NCBI RefSeq assembly: GCF_004770905.1
Contig: NZ_RQHT01000012.1
Span: 248,001 to 312,000 of the forward strand
Source of the DNA: Leptospira bandrabouensis
Lineage (GTDB): Bacteria; Spirochaetota; Leptospiria; Leptospirales; Leptospiraceae
DNA: 64,000 bases
Direction: 5' to 3'
Below the pieces are notes generated by a model that searched no databases, was not told the DNA's origin, and saw nothing but the letters and a program-made list of their open reading frames with translations. A program made the position numbers and the translations under genes. Positions 52,086 to 61,704 of this stretch are shown here, piece by piece. The first letter of the stretch is position 1. Each line of letters begins with the position of its first letter.

Positions 52086-52110
52086 CTCTCTTTAGAGAGA
52101 GTTGGTTTAC
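52077..52110 (-). promoter_or_regulatory. Hairpin covering the lipocalin start codon
   Basis: GTAAACCA (52077-52084) pairs with TGGTTTAC (52103-52110), and the inner CTCTCT/AGAGAG extends the stem. The ATG at 52083-52085 is in the mRNA 3' arm. No U-run follows, so it is not a terminator for the flippase gene upstream. Confidence 0.5.
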
Positions 52111-52129
52111 GAAATGAGGGTTAAAAATT

Positions 52130-53086
52130 TTATTTTAAGGAATTTTTTTCATGGGTCCATTTCCAATAAAAATAGGCCACAAGTGCTAAACTCGTTGTGA
52201 TGATAAACTGTGTGAGATGGACCACTGTTGCATATACAAGTCCTTCGCCGGGATCTCGTCCAAGGATGATAAATCCAGAAATAATGGCCGCATGGAAAAC
52301 TCCAATTCCAGAGGGGGCTGAAGGAATGGCGACACCCATTCCCCCCAGGAACATAAAAAGGAGAGCCTCTGGAAATTTAAGAGGCATGTCTATGAGTAAA
52401 CCCGCAAGGGAATAGGAGATGGCATAACCCAAAACCCAAGTGGGAATGGAGTAGAGGACGGGTTTTAATAATTTGTCACCTTTTAAAAAGGATGAGAACT
52501 CCACTAAATGATGGTCTAACTTTTCTTCGTATAAACCATGTTTGCCGATGATTCCAAATATTTTTTTTGCCAATTGGCGTAATGGTTCTAAAAAATAACG
52601 AACTAAAACTAGGCCCACAATCATTCCTAAAATGACTAACGTGGAGATCAGTAAAAGACTTAAGTTTTTGGATTGCCCAAGTCCCATATAAAAAAGGGCA
52701 GCGGCTCCAATCACCACAACAGAACCCAAATCCATAACCTTCTCTAAAAAGATTCGGCTAAATAAATGCGTGAGTGGAAGTTCTGTATCTCGTTTGTTCA
52801 TAATGAGTCGAACAAGATCTCCTCCTCTGGCAGGAAGCACCATATTGAGTCCCACACCGATGATGGCTGTGGTAAAGGCTTGCGAGAAACTAATTTTTTT
52901 CTCTAATAAATAATACCAACGAATGGAGAAGGGAACAAAGGCCCATAAATTGGAAAGAAAGAGCAGTGGAAAAATCCACCAATTGATTTTTCCTTCCAAT
53001 CGTTCAAATTCGGTTAGGTCAAAGTTTTTTGAAAGGAAATAAACCGCGATGCCTGAAACTAAGATTCCAAATATTAATTTTCTCAT
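52130..53086 (-). CDS. Lysylphosphatidylglycerol synthase/flippase-like membrane protein (AglD/UPF0104 type)
   Basis: 318 aa, eight or so spans. Family features: FAFTTAIIGVGLNMVLPARGGDLVRLI, LTHLFSRIFLEKVMDL, and GGMGVAIPSAPSGIGVFHAAI. This is the flippase-like transmembrane domain found alone in many bacteria, without the aminoacyl-transferase part of MprF. It probably moves a lipid or polyprenyl intermediate. It lies 10 bases after HIT and precedes the lipocalin, so lipid traffic is a plausible common theme. Confidence 0.82.
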   Translation of the reverse strand: MRKLIFGILVSGIAVYFLSKNFDLTEFERLEGKINWWIFPLLFLSNLWAFVPFSIRWYYLLEKKISFSQAFTTAIIGVGLNMVLPARGGDLVRLIMNKRDTELPLTHLFSRIFLEKVMDLGSVVVIGAAALFYMGLGQSKNLSLLLISTLVILGMIVGLVLVRYFLEPLRQLAKKIFGIIGKHGLYEEKLDHHLVEFSSFLKGDKLLKPVLYSIPTWVLGYAISYSLAGLLIDMPLKFPEALLFMFLGGMGVAIPSAPSGIGVFHAAIISGFIILGRDPGEGLVYATVVHLTQFIITTSLALVAYFYWKWTHEKNSLK

Positions 53087-53096
53087 TCTGTCCTTT

Positions 53097-53441
53097 TTAA
53101 CCTGGTGGCCATTTTAGGTGACGACCACCTAGCAAGTGAAAGTGGATATGGTTGACTGTTTGGCCACCAAAATTTCCACAATTGTTTACCAATCGATATC
53201 CTTTTTCCGAAATTCCATTTTGTTCCGCAATTTTGGGAATGGTTTGAAATATTTCTGTAAGTATTTTGGGATCTAATTCTCCAATTTGATTCATACTTGT
53301 GATATGCATTTTGGGAATGATTAAAACATGGAACGGAGCTTGTGGAGTAATATCATGAAATATTAATATGTTTTCCGATTCGTACTCTTTTTTACTTTGG
53401 ATTTCTCCACTGGCAATTTTACAAAAAAGACAATTTTCCAT
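53097..53441 (-). CDS. HIT (HINT) family nucleotide hydrolase
   Basis: 114 aa from the ATG at 53441, ten bases after AAGGAG that lies in the end of the ROK gene; the frame opens at 53480 but that part overlaps ROK. Histidine triad HIHFHLLGG, zinc-ligand CLFCKI near the N-terminus, and HVLIIPKMHI. HINT proteins hydrolyse AMP-lysine and aminoacyl-AMP. It starts 2 bases before the ROK stop. Confidence 0.92.
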   Translation of the reverse strand: MENCLFCKIASGEIQSKKEYESENILIFHDITPQAPFHVLIIPKMHITSMNQIGELDPKILTEIFQTIPKIAEQNGISEKGYRLVNNCGNFGGQTVNHIHFHLLGGRHLKWPPG

Positions 53442-53442
53442 A

Positions 53443-54345
53443 CTATACTTTCTCCTTTGAGAACACGAGAGATGCGGCACCTAAGGCTCCAGACAAACTT
53501 CCTCCCGCACCAATTTTTAATCTTTCATTTAATACAGGAAAGATGGAGGATCTGATTTCGGTTTCTAGTAATTTTCCGAATAGATCGTAAGATTTTGTAA
53601 TTCCACCAACAAAGACCACCGCTTCTGGATTGAGTAAATGCACGGCATTTCTTACAGCATGGGCGAGGGCCAAGGTTCCAAAATGCAAAATTTCTTTGGC
53701 GATGGGATCTTCTTTTCTGACCAATTGAAAAAATTCCTCAGCATTCGCCAGGGACTTACCTGATTTTTCTAAATACCTACCAAAAAATCCTTTGGTAGAA
53801 AAATAACTTTCCACGCAGCCCTGAACCCCACATCCGCAAAGGGCTCCCCCAATGACAGAGGTAGTATGACCTATTTCAATTCCATTTCCCAAATATCCAG
53901 AATACAAAATGCCTCTGTTGACGAATCCACCACCCACACCGGTTCCTAAGGTCAGGATGAGTTGCGATTCTGTATTTTTATAATCCCCGAAGTAGGCTTC
54001 GCCTAAGGCCGCACAGTTGGCATCGTTTTCATACCAAACGGGAAGAGAGAATTCTTTTCTGAGTGATTCGGTTATGGGTAGGTTTTTTAAACCTTGCATA
54101 TTGGCACTTGCGATCAAAACCCCTCGTTCATTGTCTAAGGGACCGGGCGAACCTACACCAATTCCTATTCCTTCTTTTGCCAGAGGACGGATGGTATCTT
54201 TTAAGATTTTTAAAAAACTTTCATTGTCTAAATGAATGGGTGTGGGAGAAATTTCTGTTTTTTGTTCCTTTCCTGTTTCATCGAAGAGGCTCGCACGAAT
54301 GCTTCCCCCGCCGATATCCACTCCAATGGCTTTTCGCAAACTCAT
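53443..54345 (-). CDS. ROK family sugar kinase (glucokinase-like)
   Basis: 300 aa. ATP-binding [24 protein letters not shown], catalytic Asp in [21 protein letters not shown] and the ROK zinc motif [11 protein letters not shown]. No N-terminal helix-turn-helix, so it is a kinase and not a ROK repressor. It would phosphorylate a hexose, most likely glucose. It overlaps the LolD-like gene by 4 bases and HIT follows. Confidence 0.9.
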   Translation of the reverse strand: MSLRKAIGVDIGGGSIRASLFDETGKEQKTEISPTPIHLDNESFLKILKDTIRPLAKEGIGIGVGSPGPLDNERGVLIASANMQGLKNLPITESLRKEFSLPVWYENDANCAALGEAYFGDYKNTESQLILTLGTGVGGGFVNRGILYSGYLGNGIEIGHTTSVIGGALCGCGVQGCVESYFSTKGFFGRYLEKSGKSLANAEEFFQLVRKEDPIAKEILHFGTLALAHAVRNAVHLLNPEAVVFVGGITKSYDLFGKLLETEIRSSIFPVLNERLKIGAGGSLSGALGAASLVFSKEKV

Positions 54346-55013
54346 TCTCCTTTAATGACCTGCGAAAACTTTCCATTTTTCATTTCGTAAACCGTTTGAG
54401 CATCAAATGCTAACTTCATATCATGTGTGACAAGGATGATGGAATGATTTCGTTTGTTGTATTCTGCAAGCAGGAGTTGGACAAGATAACTGTTTTCAGG
54501 ATCCAAATCTCCTGAGGGTTCATCAGCAAAAAGAATCGCCGGATCATTGATGAGGGAACGGGCAATAGCTGCCTTCTGGATCTGTCCCCCAGACAAGGTT
54601 CGGGGAATGGAATTCTGAATGTCACCTAACTTTAAATGTTCGATCAAATAATCGCATTTACGAATATAGTCTGCACTAGAAAACTTACGAGTGAATAGTC
54701 CCGGTAAAAGAATGTTTTCTCTGATGGTAAGATTTCCTACCAGTTCAGAGAACTGAAAAACAAGTCCAAGATCACGTGCTCGAATTTCTGCCAGGTTTTG
54801 TTTGGAAATTTGAGAAAGTTTGATTTGGTCATAAAGAATGTCACCTTCTGTGGGGGATAACATTCCCGTTAACATCGATAACAAAGTGGTTTTACCCGAT
54901 CCAGAAGGTCCAATGATGGCCACATAGTCACCTTGGTTCACATCGAAACTGACTGAACTTACGGCTTCGTCTTTGCCGAATCGTTTGGTTAAGTTGTGGA
55001 CACGGAGTAACAT
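54342..55013 (-). CDS. ABC transporter ATP-binding protein (LolD/MacB type)
   Basis: 223 aa. Walker [10 protein letters not shown] (about 34-42), Q-loop FQFSEL, signature [15 protein letters not shown], Walker [13 protein letters not shown] and switch VTHD. The order and length fit the LolD/MacB/FtsE subfamily that pairs with FtsX-like permeases. Its ATG overlaps the permease gene by one base, and its stop overlaps ROK by 4 bases. Confidence 0.93.
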   Translation of the reverse strand: MLLRVHNLTKRFGKDEAVSSVSFDVNQGDYVAIIGPSGSGKTTLLSMLTGMLSPTEGDILYDQIKLSQISKQNLAEIRARDLGLVFQFSELVGNLTIRENILLPGLFTRKFSSADYIRKCDYLIEHLKLGDIQNSIPRTLSGGQIQKAAIARSLINDPAILFADEPSGDLDPENSYLVQLLLAEYNKRNHSIILVTHDMKLAFDAQTVYEMKNGKFSQVIKGE

Positions 55014-55621
55014 TATTTCTGTCTCCGGATCGATTTGTAAGGATCGATATAGGAACTAATTCCAATTGTGGGAACTGAAACTAAAAATCCAAGGGCAATA
55101 AAAAGAACCAAACATGTGAAAATGGATTTGATTTCGTTGGTCAATCCAAAGTCAGTAGGTGAATTTATATATCCAATGTTAATCATGATTGCCAGTAGGA
55201 AACTGGGTAAAAATAGGAAAAATAAGGACAAAGAATGAAGCCAAATGCAACCTAATCTGTTTCCTCCTATGGCCATCATGACTCCAATGTCACCCAGTCC
55301 GTGAAGGCAATGGAAGAAAAAGAGGGTCATCAAAGCAAAACTCGTAGAATAAAAAAGAATCTGCGGAGATTGGTCAAAGGAAACGATACTAGTAAGGGAC
55401 ACCCCAGAATACAAATGGAAGTGGATCCTTATAGCGAGTAAAAAGAATGTAAAAACCAGGGCTCCGACGAGGCCATAGGCCACCGAGTAGAGTCGATCCC
55501 GGAAGAGAAGTCGCAGCGCAAAGGAAATGTAGGTGAGTTGTATCACTTCCAGGACAGAATTGACGTAAGACTCTTTTTTACCAACTAAAATAGGAAAATA
55601 GGAAGTAGGCGAATTTGGCAT
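55013..55621 (-). CDS. Minimal permease partner of the LolD-like ATPase
   Basis: 202 aa, four membrane spans (about 45-67, 87-110, 128-150, 165-188). It looks like the membrane part of an FtsX/MacB-type permease but has only a ~25-residue loop between spans 1 and 2, where these proteins normally carry a large periplasmic domain. The overlap with the ATPase start supports a working pair. The ATG at 55621 overlaps the divergent TPR gene start by 7 bases; a GTG at 55546 is an alternative start. Confidence 0.7.
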   Translation of the reverse strand: MPNSPTSYFPILVGKKESYVNSVLEVIQLTYISFALRLLFRDRLYSVAYGLVGALVFTFFLLAIRIHFHLYSGVSLTSIVSFDQSPQILFYSTSFALMTLFFFHCLHGLGDIGVMMAIGGNRLGCIWLHSLSLFFLFLPSFLLAIMINIGYINSPTDFGLTNEIKSIFTCLVLFIALGFLVSVPTIGISSYIDPYKSIRRQK

Positions 55622-57159
55622 TTTTTATCTTTGTGGGAGCAGCAGTGATTATGCTCGGGTTTCTCTTGACCTTCATTGTCGGTCAGAGACGGGATAGTTA
55701 TGCCAAGGCTTTGAGCCTTGCCACTCTTGGGAACTTTTTAGATGCGAGGGCTCTAGTTCGGGAAAAACTCGAAGAAGACCACCAAAACCCCTATGGTCAC
55801 TACGTCATGGCAAAGATTTATGCTATGGAGAACGATCCCTTAAACGAAGCCAAACACCTTGAAATCATTAAAAAGAACAACCGGTATACAAAAGAAATCG
55901 ATTCGGTAACGGTTTCTAACCGCATTGCAGATATATATTATAACAAAGATTTTTTTGAAGAGGCCTTCTTTCATTATTTGGACACCATCCAAGCGGACAG
56001 ATCCAACCCAGTGGCCTGCCTGCGTTTAGGGTTTATGGCTCTCGGACAAAAGGAATTTAAAATTGCAGAACATTTTTTTTCACGGATTCCGGAAGAGAAA
56101 ATCAACCTTTCCTCTTACTTCATTGCCCGAGGGGTGATCTCCGGTGTGACCGGTGGGGGAAAGGAAAGAGAGTATTTTGAAAAAGCCTACAAACTTGAAA
56201 AATCACCTGTTTCCGGTTTTTTATATGCCCTCTCTTTATCTCGGGAGAACAAACACAAAGATGCTGTAAAAACTGCTGTTGCTGTCAGCGAGCAGATTGA
56301 AGACGAGTTTGTTCGGTTTACGCTCTTTCAGTTTTTAATGACAGAAGCCATTCTTATGCAAAACTTTCCAGAGGCTTTAAAGTATGGACGCCTTTGTATG
56401 GAAATGGCCAGACTCAATGCCTGGCCAAGTGAAATTATAGAAACTAGCATCCATTTTGCGATGATTACCATTTATATGGGTAGGCTCGATGATGCTTCCG
56501 AATATTTGATTGAAGCAGAAGCGGAAAGGTTAGATGACCCTGATGTAGTGGCTCTTGCCAATTTAAAATATAGATTGGAACGAGGGACTGGAACTGTTGA
56601 ATCCCTAACTCATGAATACGACCTAACACGCGAACTTAATTTATTATCTGTGAACTTATTTCCGAACTCTCGTTATTTTGAGTTAAGCGGAATGCGTTCT
56701 TCCAAACCTTTTAATATCAAAGGGATGGTGGACGACAGTGGAAAAAAACTTACTTCCAAACTTGATATGTTGGGTTTGGATAAATTCGAAAAATTCATTA
56801 GCCTTCCTGGAACCAATTTTAAAAACCAAGCCACACGAATGGTAATGAGTTTGGGATTTCGAGTCACAAAAGAAATTTCGAATCCAGAAGCCGATGGTGT
56901 AAATTTACTGGCGTCATCCAAAGAAGATGTAAACAAAAGAGCGTTATTCCGTGTACGTAAATGGAAAGATGCAAAAGTATCTGATGTATTTTTACGTGAA
57001 ATGACAAACCAAATGGAAGAGTTAGGTGCAAGCAAAGGATATGTGATTGGAAATTTTGATGTCACCGAAGCCGGTAAAAAAATCATAGCTGCCAGTAACG
57101 GTGCCCTTGAGATGTATAGCGGAGATTTGTTTGAGGACCTTCTCAACAAAACAATGTAA
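55615..57159 (+). CDS. Membrane-anchored TPR protein with degenerate Mrr-like nuclease domain
   Basis: 514 aa starting at TTG 55615. One N-terminal membrane span (about 2-22), then eight or so TPR-like helical repeats (about 30-330), and a C-terminal domain (about 395-514) resembling the Mrr_cat restriction-endonuclease-like fold: RMVMSLGFRVTKEISNPEADGV (Asp427), FRVRKWKD (Lys449), a helix, GYVIGNFDVTEAGKKIIAASNGALEMYSGDLFEDLL. The fold's usual (Q/E)xK is RxRK, so catalysis is doubtful. The domain may bind DNA or proteins. It overlaps the next gene by one base (TAATG). Confidence 0.75.
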   Translation: MAFFIFVGAAVIMLGFLLTFIVGQRRDSYAKALSLATLGNFLDARALVREKLEEDHQNPYGHYVMAKIYAMENDPLNEAKHLEIIKKNNRYTKEIDSVTVSNRIADIYYNKDFFEEAFFHYLDTIQADRSNPVACLRLGFMALGQKEFKIAEHFFSRIPEEKINLSSYFIARGVISGVTGGGKEREYFEKAYKLEKSPVSGFLYALSLSRENKHKDAVKTAVAVSEQIEDEFVRFTLFQFLMTEAILMQNFPEALKYGRLCMEMARLNAWPSEIIETSIHFAMITIYMGRLDDASEYLIEAEAERLDDPDVVALANLKYRLERGTGTVESLTHEYDLTRELNLLSVNLFPNSRYFELSGMRSSKPFNIKGMVDDSGKKLTSKLDMLGLDKFEKFISLPGTNFKNQATRMVMSLGFRVTKEISNPEADGVNLLASSKEDVNKRALFRVRKWKDAKVSDVFLREMTNQMEELGASKGYVIGNFDVTEAGKKIIAASNGALEMYSGDLFEDLLNKTM

Positions 57160-57791
57160 TGCGATTTCAATACAAGCGAATTTGTCTTTTCGTTTTAATT
57201 TTACCTGTTTTTTACCATTGCCAAATCCAAACGAGTGAATCTGCAAAGGAAATTAACAAACTTCCGAAGTTATCGGAATCTAAAAACCTTAATTCTTCAA
57301 TAAATTCTGAAACAAAAGAACTAAACTGTTTCATACCTATCAGAATGGGAAAGGTGTATGGAACTGGTCTTTCTAAATTTGACCAAACTTTTATATTAAC
57401 CGAACTAAAAATTTTACTTTCTGATCTTTGTGAAAAGAAGTTTAGTCATCTTATTTCTCTTATCCATCCGACCCAAGGTTTGTATGTCGATGCGAAAGGG
57501 TATTGGACCATTGAGGAAGTAAAAAATGACCTAAAGGATCCGAATGGATACTTTCAGGTTTATTATTTTGACCAAGAGAAGTTGGACCAAAAAAAAGGAA
57601 GTGCGGGGAATTTGACGGTTCGCGAGGTTTTTATATCCGCAAAACAAGTATTTGTTGATTTTTATGTAAGTTCTAGTGAAGAAGTAGAAGTGAAATTTCG
57701 GTTTGAGGAAAATCCGAAACTAGAAAGGTATTTAATTAATCCCAGTTTTATGAAATCGGAGGGGAATTGGTATCTCCTCCGAATGTTTTGA
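57159..57791 (+). CDS. Lipoprotein of unknown function (210 aa)
   Basis: 210 aa with signal peptide and lipobox-like VFYH before Cys21. A Ser/Lys-rich linker is followed by an alpha/beta domain of about 150 residues (FDQTFILTELKILLSDLCEKKFSHLISLIHPTQGLYVDAKGYWT). Unrecognised. The start codon overlaps the TPR gene stop, so the two are a coupled pair, and the mature part is expected in the periplasm near the TPR protein's membrane anchor. Confidence 0.7.
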   Translation: MRFQYKRICLFVLILPVFYHCQIQTSESAKEINKLPKLSESKNLNSSINSETKELNCFIPIRMGKVYGTGLSKFDQTFILTELKILLSDLCEKKFSHLISLIHPTQGLYVDAKGYWTIEEVKNDLKDPNGYFQVYYFDQEKLDQKKGSAGNLTVREVFISAKQVFVDFYVSSSEEVEVKFRFEENPKLERYLINPSFMKSEGNWYLLRMF

Positions 57792-57792
57792 T

Positions 57793-58392
57793 TTAACGAC
57801 TTCCTGTAATCACTTGTTTGACAATTTCAGAAGCAGTTGCTAGTGGATTGAGTTTTTTAGCATCTGATACTTGTTTTGTGGCCGTTTTTTCATCATATCC
57901 TAACTGGATGAGGGCAAGAGTTGCCAAATCCGTTTCTCTGTCTTCTTGGTCAGGTTTTTCCGATTCATCACTTAAAAAAGTTTCTAGTTTCTTTAAGTTT
58001 TGTTTGATTTCAAAAAGTATTTTTTCAGAAGTTTTGCCTTTCACTTTGGGAATTTTTTCCAAAGTTTTTCTATCATCTTCTTTTGCGATTTTATACAAAT
58101 CATCCGCTTGAAAAAAAGATAAAATTTTTAAGGCAGTGAGTTCTCCGATACCGTGCAATGATTTGATGAGTTGAAAAAGTTCACGGTCTTTTCTTGTAGA
58201 AAATCCAAACAAACGTTGTCCTCTGTCTGTGATGGAATGAAAGATATGTAAAAATATCTCTTCTTTCATTTTATCCTTACATTCTAAATGTAAAGGGAAA
58301 GGAATATGGACTTCGTATCCGACACCTGCAACATCAAGGACCAGGTGATCCATTTCTAATTGAATTAATTTTCCACGTAAACTTGCAATCAT
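57793..58392 (-). CDS. ruvA: Holliday junction DNA helicase subunit RuvA
   Basis: 199 aa. OB domain MIASLRGKLIQLEMDHLVLDVAGVGYEVHIP, helix-hairpin-helix pair around LIKSLHGIGELTALKIL and LEKIPKVKGKTSEKIL, and a C-terminal RuvB-binding domain ending with LATLALIQLGYDEKTA. It binds Holliday junctions and loads RuvB. ruvB and ruvC are not in the window. Confidence 0.95.
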   Translation of the reverse strand: MIASLRGKLIQLEMDHLVLDVAGVGYEVHIPFPLHLECKDKMKEEIFLHIFHSITDRGQRLFGFSTRKDRELFQLIKSLHGIGELTALKILSFFQADDLYKIAKEDDRKTLEKIPKVKGKTSEKILFEIKQNLKKLETFLSDESEKPDQEDRETDLATLALIQLGYDEKTATKQVSDAKKLNPLATASEIVKQVITGSR

Positions 58393-58530
58393 CGTATTGG
58401 TTCCGCTTCCAAATTCTAGGAATCCATCTCTCTGGCGACAACTCTTTTGTTTCCTTCACGGGAACAATAGGACTACCGAAACATGTGGTTCTTCTTTGCC
58501 TGGTTTTATATAGAAAAGGAGGTTGAATTT

Positions 58531-60432
58531 TTGTCTTTCTTTAGTAAAACTTATGGAGTGAAACGAATCCGGTTATCAAAAAATCCAAGTCTAGCACAGT
58601 ATCTGACTTTGGCAGACCTATTTAAAAATTTACCACATACGGTTCTTCGGGAAATGAAGGACAATACAGTTCGGGAATTTTTAGCGGGTGGTGAGGTATT
58701 ATTCGAAGAAAATTCGGAAGGAAACGATTTATATATTTTAGCTGCGGGTAAACTTCGTTTCGAAAAACGGGGAGCTGATGGTTCGATTATCGATGTAGGT
58801 GAATTCAAAAGGCTTGATATCATTGGAGAACTTAGTTTATTCACGGGAGAAAAACGTTCGGCCACAGTAAAAGCAATCCGAGATTCGGAACTCATTCGGG
58901 TTCCGCGAGATGTGGCTTTGTCCATCTTACTCAAATACCCCGAAAGTCTTTTGCAAATTACAAAAATCATCGCAGAACGTTTGGCAAATGCCAAAAAAGA
59001 AAGTAGAGGATTTGTTTCGCTTCCCCGCACTTATTCAATTTTATCTGCACTTCCTAAAAATGTTTTGGATGAAATCATTCACAATCTTGGCCTTGTTTTT
59101 CTTCGTTATGGATCTTTTTGTGTTGTGGATGAATCTTTATTTTTAGATAGAACTAGCGAATTACAATCATTAGCTGAAAAAGACAGGGAACCATGGATCA
59201 TTCGTTTTTTCTCTCAAATGGAAGCAGAATATGATTTTGTTTTTTACCTCTTAGAAGACAAAAAAGAATTTACCACTTGGGCAGAAAGAGCCCTTAGACA
59301 GTCCGATTCCATTCTATTTATCAAAGAAGCAACAGCAGATCCAAACTGCATTCAGTTAGAATCTTTATTAGATAAAAAACAAATCAAAGATAGAAACCAA
59401 ATACTAGTGCTTCTCCAACCAAACCCAGTGGATGTGGTACAAGGAACTATCAAACATTTAGAAAAGAGAAAGTTCCATCGCCACTATCATGTACATTTTG
59501 ACCGGTTGGATACCTGGGAAAGATTGGGGAGAGGGTTACTTGGAAAATCCGTGGGCCTTGCTCTTGGCGGAGGTGGTGCCAAAGGGTTTTCTCATTTAGG
59601 CGTGCTACGGGCTTTGGAAGAAAACCAAATTCCCATTGATATGGTTTCTGGAACTAGTGCGGGTTCCATTTTTGCTGCATTACTCGCAATGGGTGAAACG
59701 AGCAAAGGAAGTGAAGAAAAAGCCAAAGCCTTTTGGATCTCTAAAGACTTGTTAAATGAATATACGGTTCCTGTGTTATCTCTGACCACAGGAAAAAAAT
59801 ACACAGAAGCCATTCGGCAATTTTTTGGATCCATTCAAATTGAAGATTTATGGATTCCATATTATGCCATTGCCACTAATTTATCTCATTCAGAAATCAC
59901 TGTGTTTGACAAAGGGGATTTATGGAAGGCGATTCGAGCAAGCACATCCATTCCAGGTATAGTACCTCCCTTTGTGGAGGAAGGAGTCGTTTATGTGGAT
60001 GGAGGAGTTCTTGACAATGTGCCTGGAATTGCCCTAAAAGAACAAGGGGCAGGGAATGTTATCTCCGTAGATGTGTTTGGTGATATTTATCCTGACCAAG
60101 ACCGGGAATTGTCTTCTTATTTTGACAAAACAAACCCAGGTGTGATGGCAAACCCATTCACTCAAATCACAAACCTAATCAACTTTAATGAAATCCTTAG
60201 GCCCAAGTTTCCACCCATTGGCGACATCATCATTCGTTCCATCCTTGCATCCAGCAGGGAAAGAATCCGACAAACAGAAAAAATATCTGAATTGTTTTTA
60301 CAAATTCCTACTAATAATTTTGGGTTATTGGATTGGTTATCTTATGAACGACTCATTGAACTCGGATATATTTCTTCTATAAATAAAATCAATCGTAACA
60401 AAGAGAAATTTCTAAATCCTACTTTACAATAG
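58531..60432 (+). CDS. Patatin-like phospholipase with cyclic-nucleotide-binding domain (NTE type)
   Basis: 633 aa from TTG 58531, which has a perfect AGGAGG eight bases upstream (58517-58522); the frame opens at 58483. Residues 25-145 form a cNMP-binding domain (FAGGEVLFEENSEGNDLYILAAGKL ... GELSLFTGEKRSATVKA). Next is a P-loop-like region typical of NTE proteins (about 155-330), then a patatin domain with LALGGGGAKG, GTSAGS (Ser376) and DGG (Asp490). It would cleave lysophospholipids or phosphatidylcholine-like lipids at the membrane, regulated by a cyclic nucleotide or structurally. Confidence 0.9.
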   Translation: MSFFSKTYGVKRIRLSKNPSLAQYLTLADLFKNLPHTVLREMKDNTVREFLAGGEVLFEENSEGNDLYILAAGKLRFEKRGADGSIIDVGEFKRLDIIGELSLFTGEKRSATVKAIRDSELIRVPRDVALSILLKYPESLLQITKIIAERLANAKKESRGFVSLPRTYSILSALPKNVLDEIIHNLGLVFLRYGSFCVVDESLFLDRTSELQSLAEKDREPWIIRFFSQMEAEYDFVFYLLEDKKEFTTWAERALRQSDSILFIKEATADPNCIQLESLLDKKQIKDRNQILVLLQPNPVDVVQGTIKHLEKRKFHRHYHVHFDRLDTWERLGRGLLGKSVGLALGGGGAKGFSHLGVLRALEENQIPIDMVSGTSAGSIFAALLAMGETSKGSEEKAKAFWISKDLLNEYTVPVLSLTTGKKYTEAIRQFFGSIQIEDLWIPYYAIATNLSHSEITVFDKGDLWKAIRASTSIPGIVPPFVEEGVVYVDGGVLDNVPGIALKEQGAGNVISVDVFGDIYPDQDRELSSYFDKTNPGVMANPFTQITNLINFNEILRPKFPPIGDIIIRSILASSRERIRQTEKISELFLQIPTNNFGLLDWLSYERLIELGYISSINKINRNKEKFLNPTLQ

Positions 60433-60455
60433 ATTTGATCTGTTATCATACAAAT

Positions 60456-61703
60456 ATGATTCAGAATCTTATTTTACGTTTGGTTTTTCTTTGTTTTTTA
60501 TTATTTGGTTCGGTAACTTCAATATTTTCGCAAAACTTGGATTTGCTGGTAGAATCAGTTTATAATAAACAAGAATCACTACTAGTCCGTAATGAAATAC
60601 GTAAACGTTTGGGCGATCGTGCCAATGATCCAGCCATCAAAGAAATAGTAAAATCTCTTCGAGTTTGGGCAGCATTTGAATCGATGCCACCATCGGAGTT
60701 TGCAGAGGATGTAGAACGATTTGTGATCTTAAAAGATTACGGTTTCCAGTGGGAAGACACAGAAGAATTAATTCCTTATTTTATCACTGCAAAACCAAAT
60801 AAAAAAGACATTCCTTACTTAGGGAAATTTTTTAAGGAAATGAATCTTTCGAAAGTTTCTGAAGATTCAGTTCTAGAAATCTTACGAGTTGCTAAATCCA
60901 AACAATGGAGTGGTGCCTCAGTTCTTTTAGCTGGGCGGTTAGTTGTTTTATCTCAAAAAAAAGTACCAAATTCAATGACAACTATCAAAAGTTTGGAATT
61001 GGTACTTCCCAAACAATTTGAAACTTTAAGTGATACAAAAAAAACAAAGTTTCTAAAAGACTGGTATGCGGCATCTCCAAGTGCAATTGATGAAAAACAG
61101 TGGGAGATTGTTGCAGCAGATACCATTCAATTGAGTTCTAAAACTTTAGCAAAAGAAACCTTTCAATCCTCAGAAAGACGAACAGAAATTATTTGGAATG
61201 AACAAGGGGAATGGGTCACCAAAGAACGTCCCAAACTCGATCCCAATCTTATTTTTTTAGAAGAACAAATGACGAGTCCTTTATCAAATACAGCCAGCGA
61301 TAAGGATAAACGTAAGTTAGTTGATCCTATAGGTCGTCAGTGGATCGGCACTCCTTACCTATATGGTGGGTATTCGAGAAGAGGTGTCGACTGTTCTGGA
61401 CTGACAAAATCAATACTCACCGATCCAAAAATTGGTATGAATGAAAAAATAATTCCTCGTTCTGCCAGAGACCAATCACAGATTGGGAAGTCTGTTTCAA
61501 GAGAGAAACAACAGATTGGTAATTTAGTATTTTTCTCTGCTTCACCAAACACGAGTAAGATTACTCATGTGGGGATGGTTTTAGACAATGGCAATTTTAT
61601 TCATGCCTCCACAAGCCGGGGTGTAGTCATTCAATCCTTAAACGAAAAATGGTGGAAAGAAAGGTATGTGACGGGCAGAGATATTTTTACGGTGGGAAAA
61701 TAG
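60456..61703 (+). CDS. Exported NlpC/P60 cell-wall hydrolase
   Basis: 415 aa from the ATG at 60456 (frame opens at 60435). Signal peptide about 1-25 (ending FSQ). The N-terminal ~270 residues are helical and unknown. Residues 300-415 are an NlpC/P60 domain: GTPYLYGGYSRRGVDCSGL (Cys313), ITHVGMVL (His371) and a late FIHAS. It would cut peptide cross-links of peptidoglycan. Spacing to the patatin downstream is one base, and upstream patatin ends 23 bases before, so the three are probably cotranscribed. Confidence 0.87.
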   Translation: MIQNLILRLVFLCFLLFGSVTSIFSQNLDLLVESVYNKQESLLVRNEIRKRLGDRANDPAIKEIVKSLRVWAAFESMPPSEFAEDVERFVILKDYGFQWEDTEELIPYFITAKPNKKDIPYLGKFFKEMNLSKVSEDSVLEILRVAKSKQWSGASVLLAGRLVVLSQKKVPNSMTTIKSLELVLPKQFETLSDTKKTKFLKDWYAASPSAIDEKQWEIVAADTIQLSSKTLAKETFQSSERRTEIIWNEQGEWVTKERPKLDPNLIFLEEQMTSPLSNTASDKDKRKLVDPIGRQWIGTPYLYGGYSRRGVDCSGLTKSILTDPKIGMNEKIIPRSARDQSQIGKSVSREKQQIGNLVFFSASPNTSKITHVGMVLDNGNFIHASTSRGVVIQSLNEKWWKERYVTGRDIFTVGK

Positions 61704-61704
61704 T

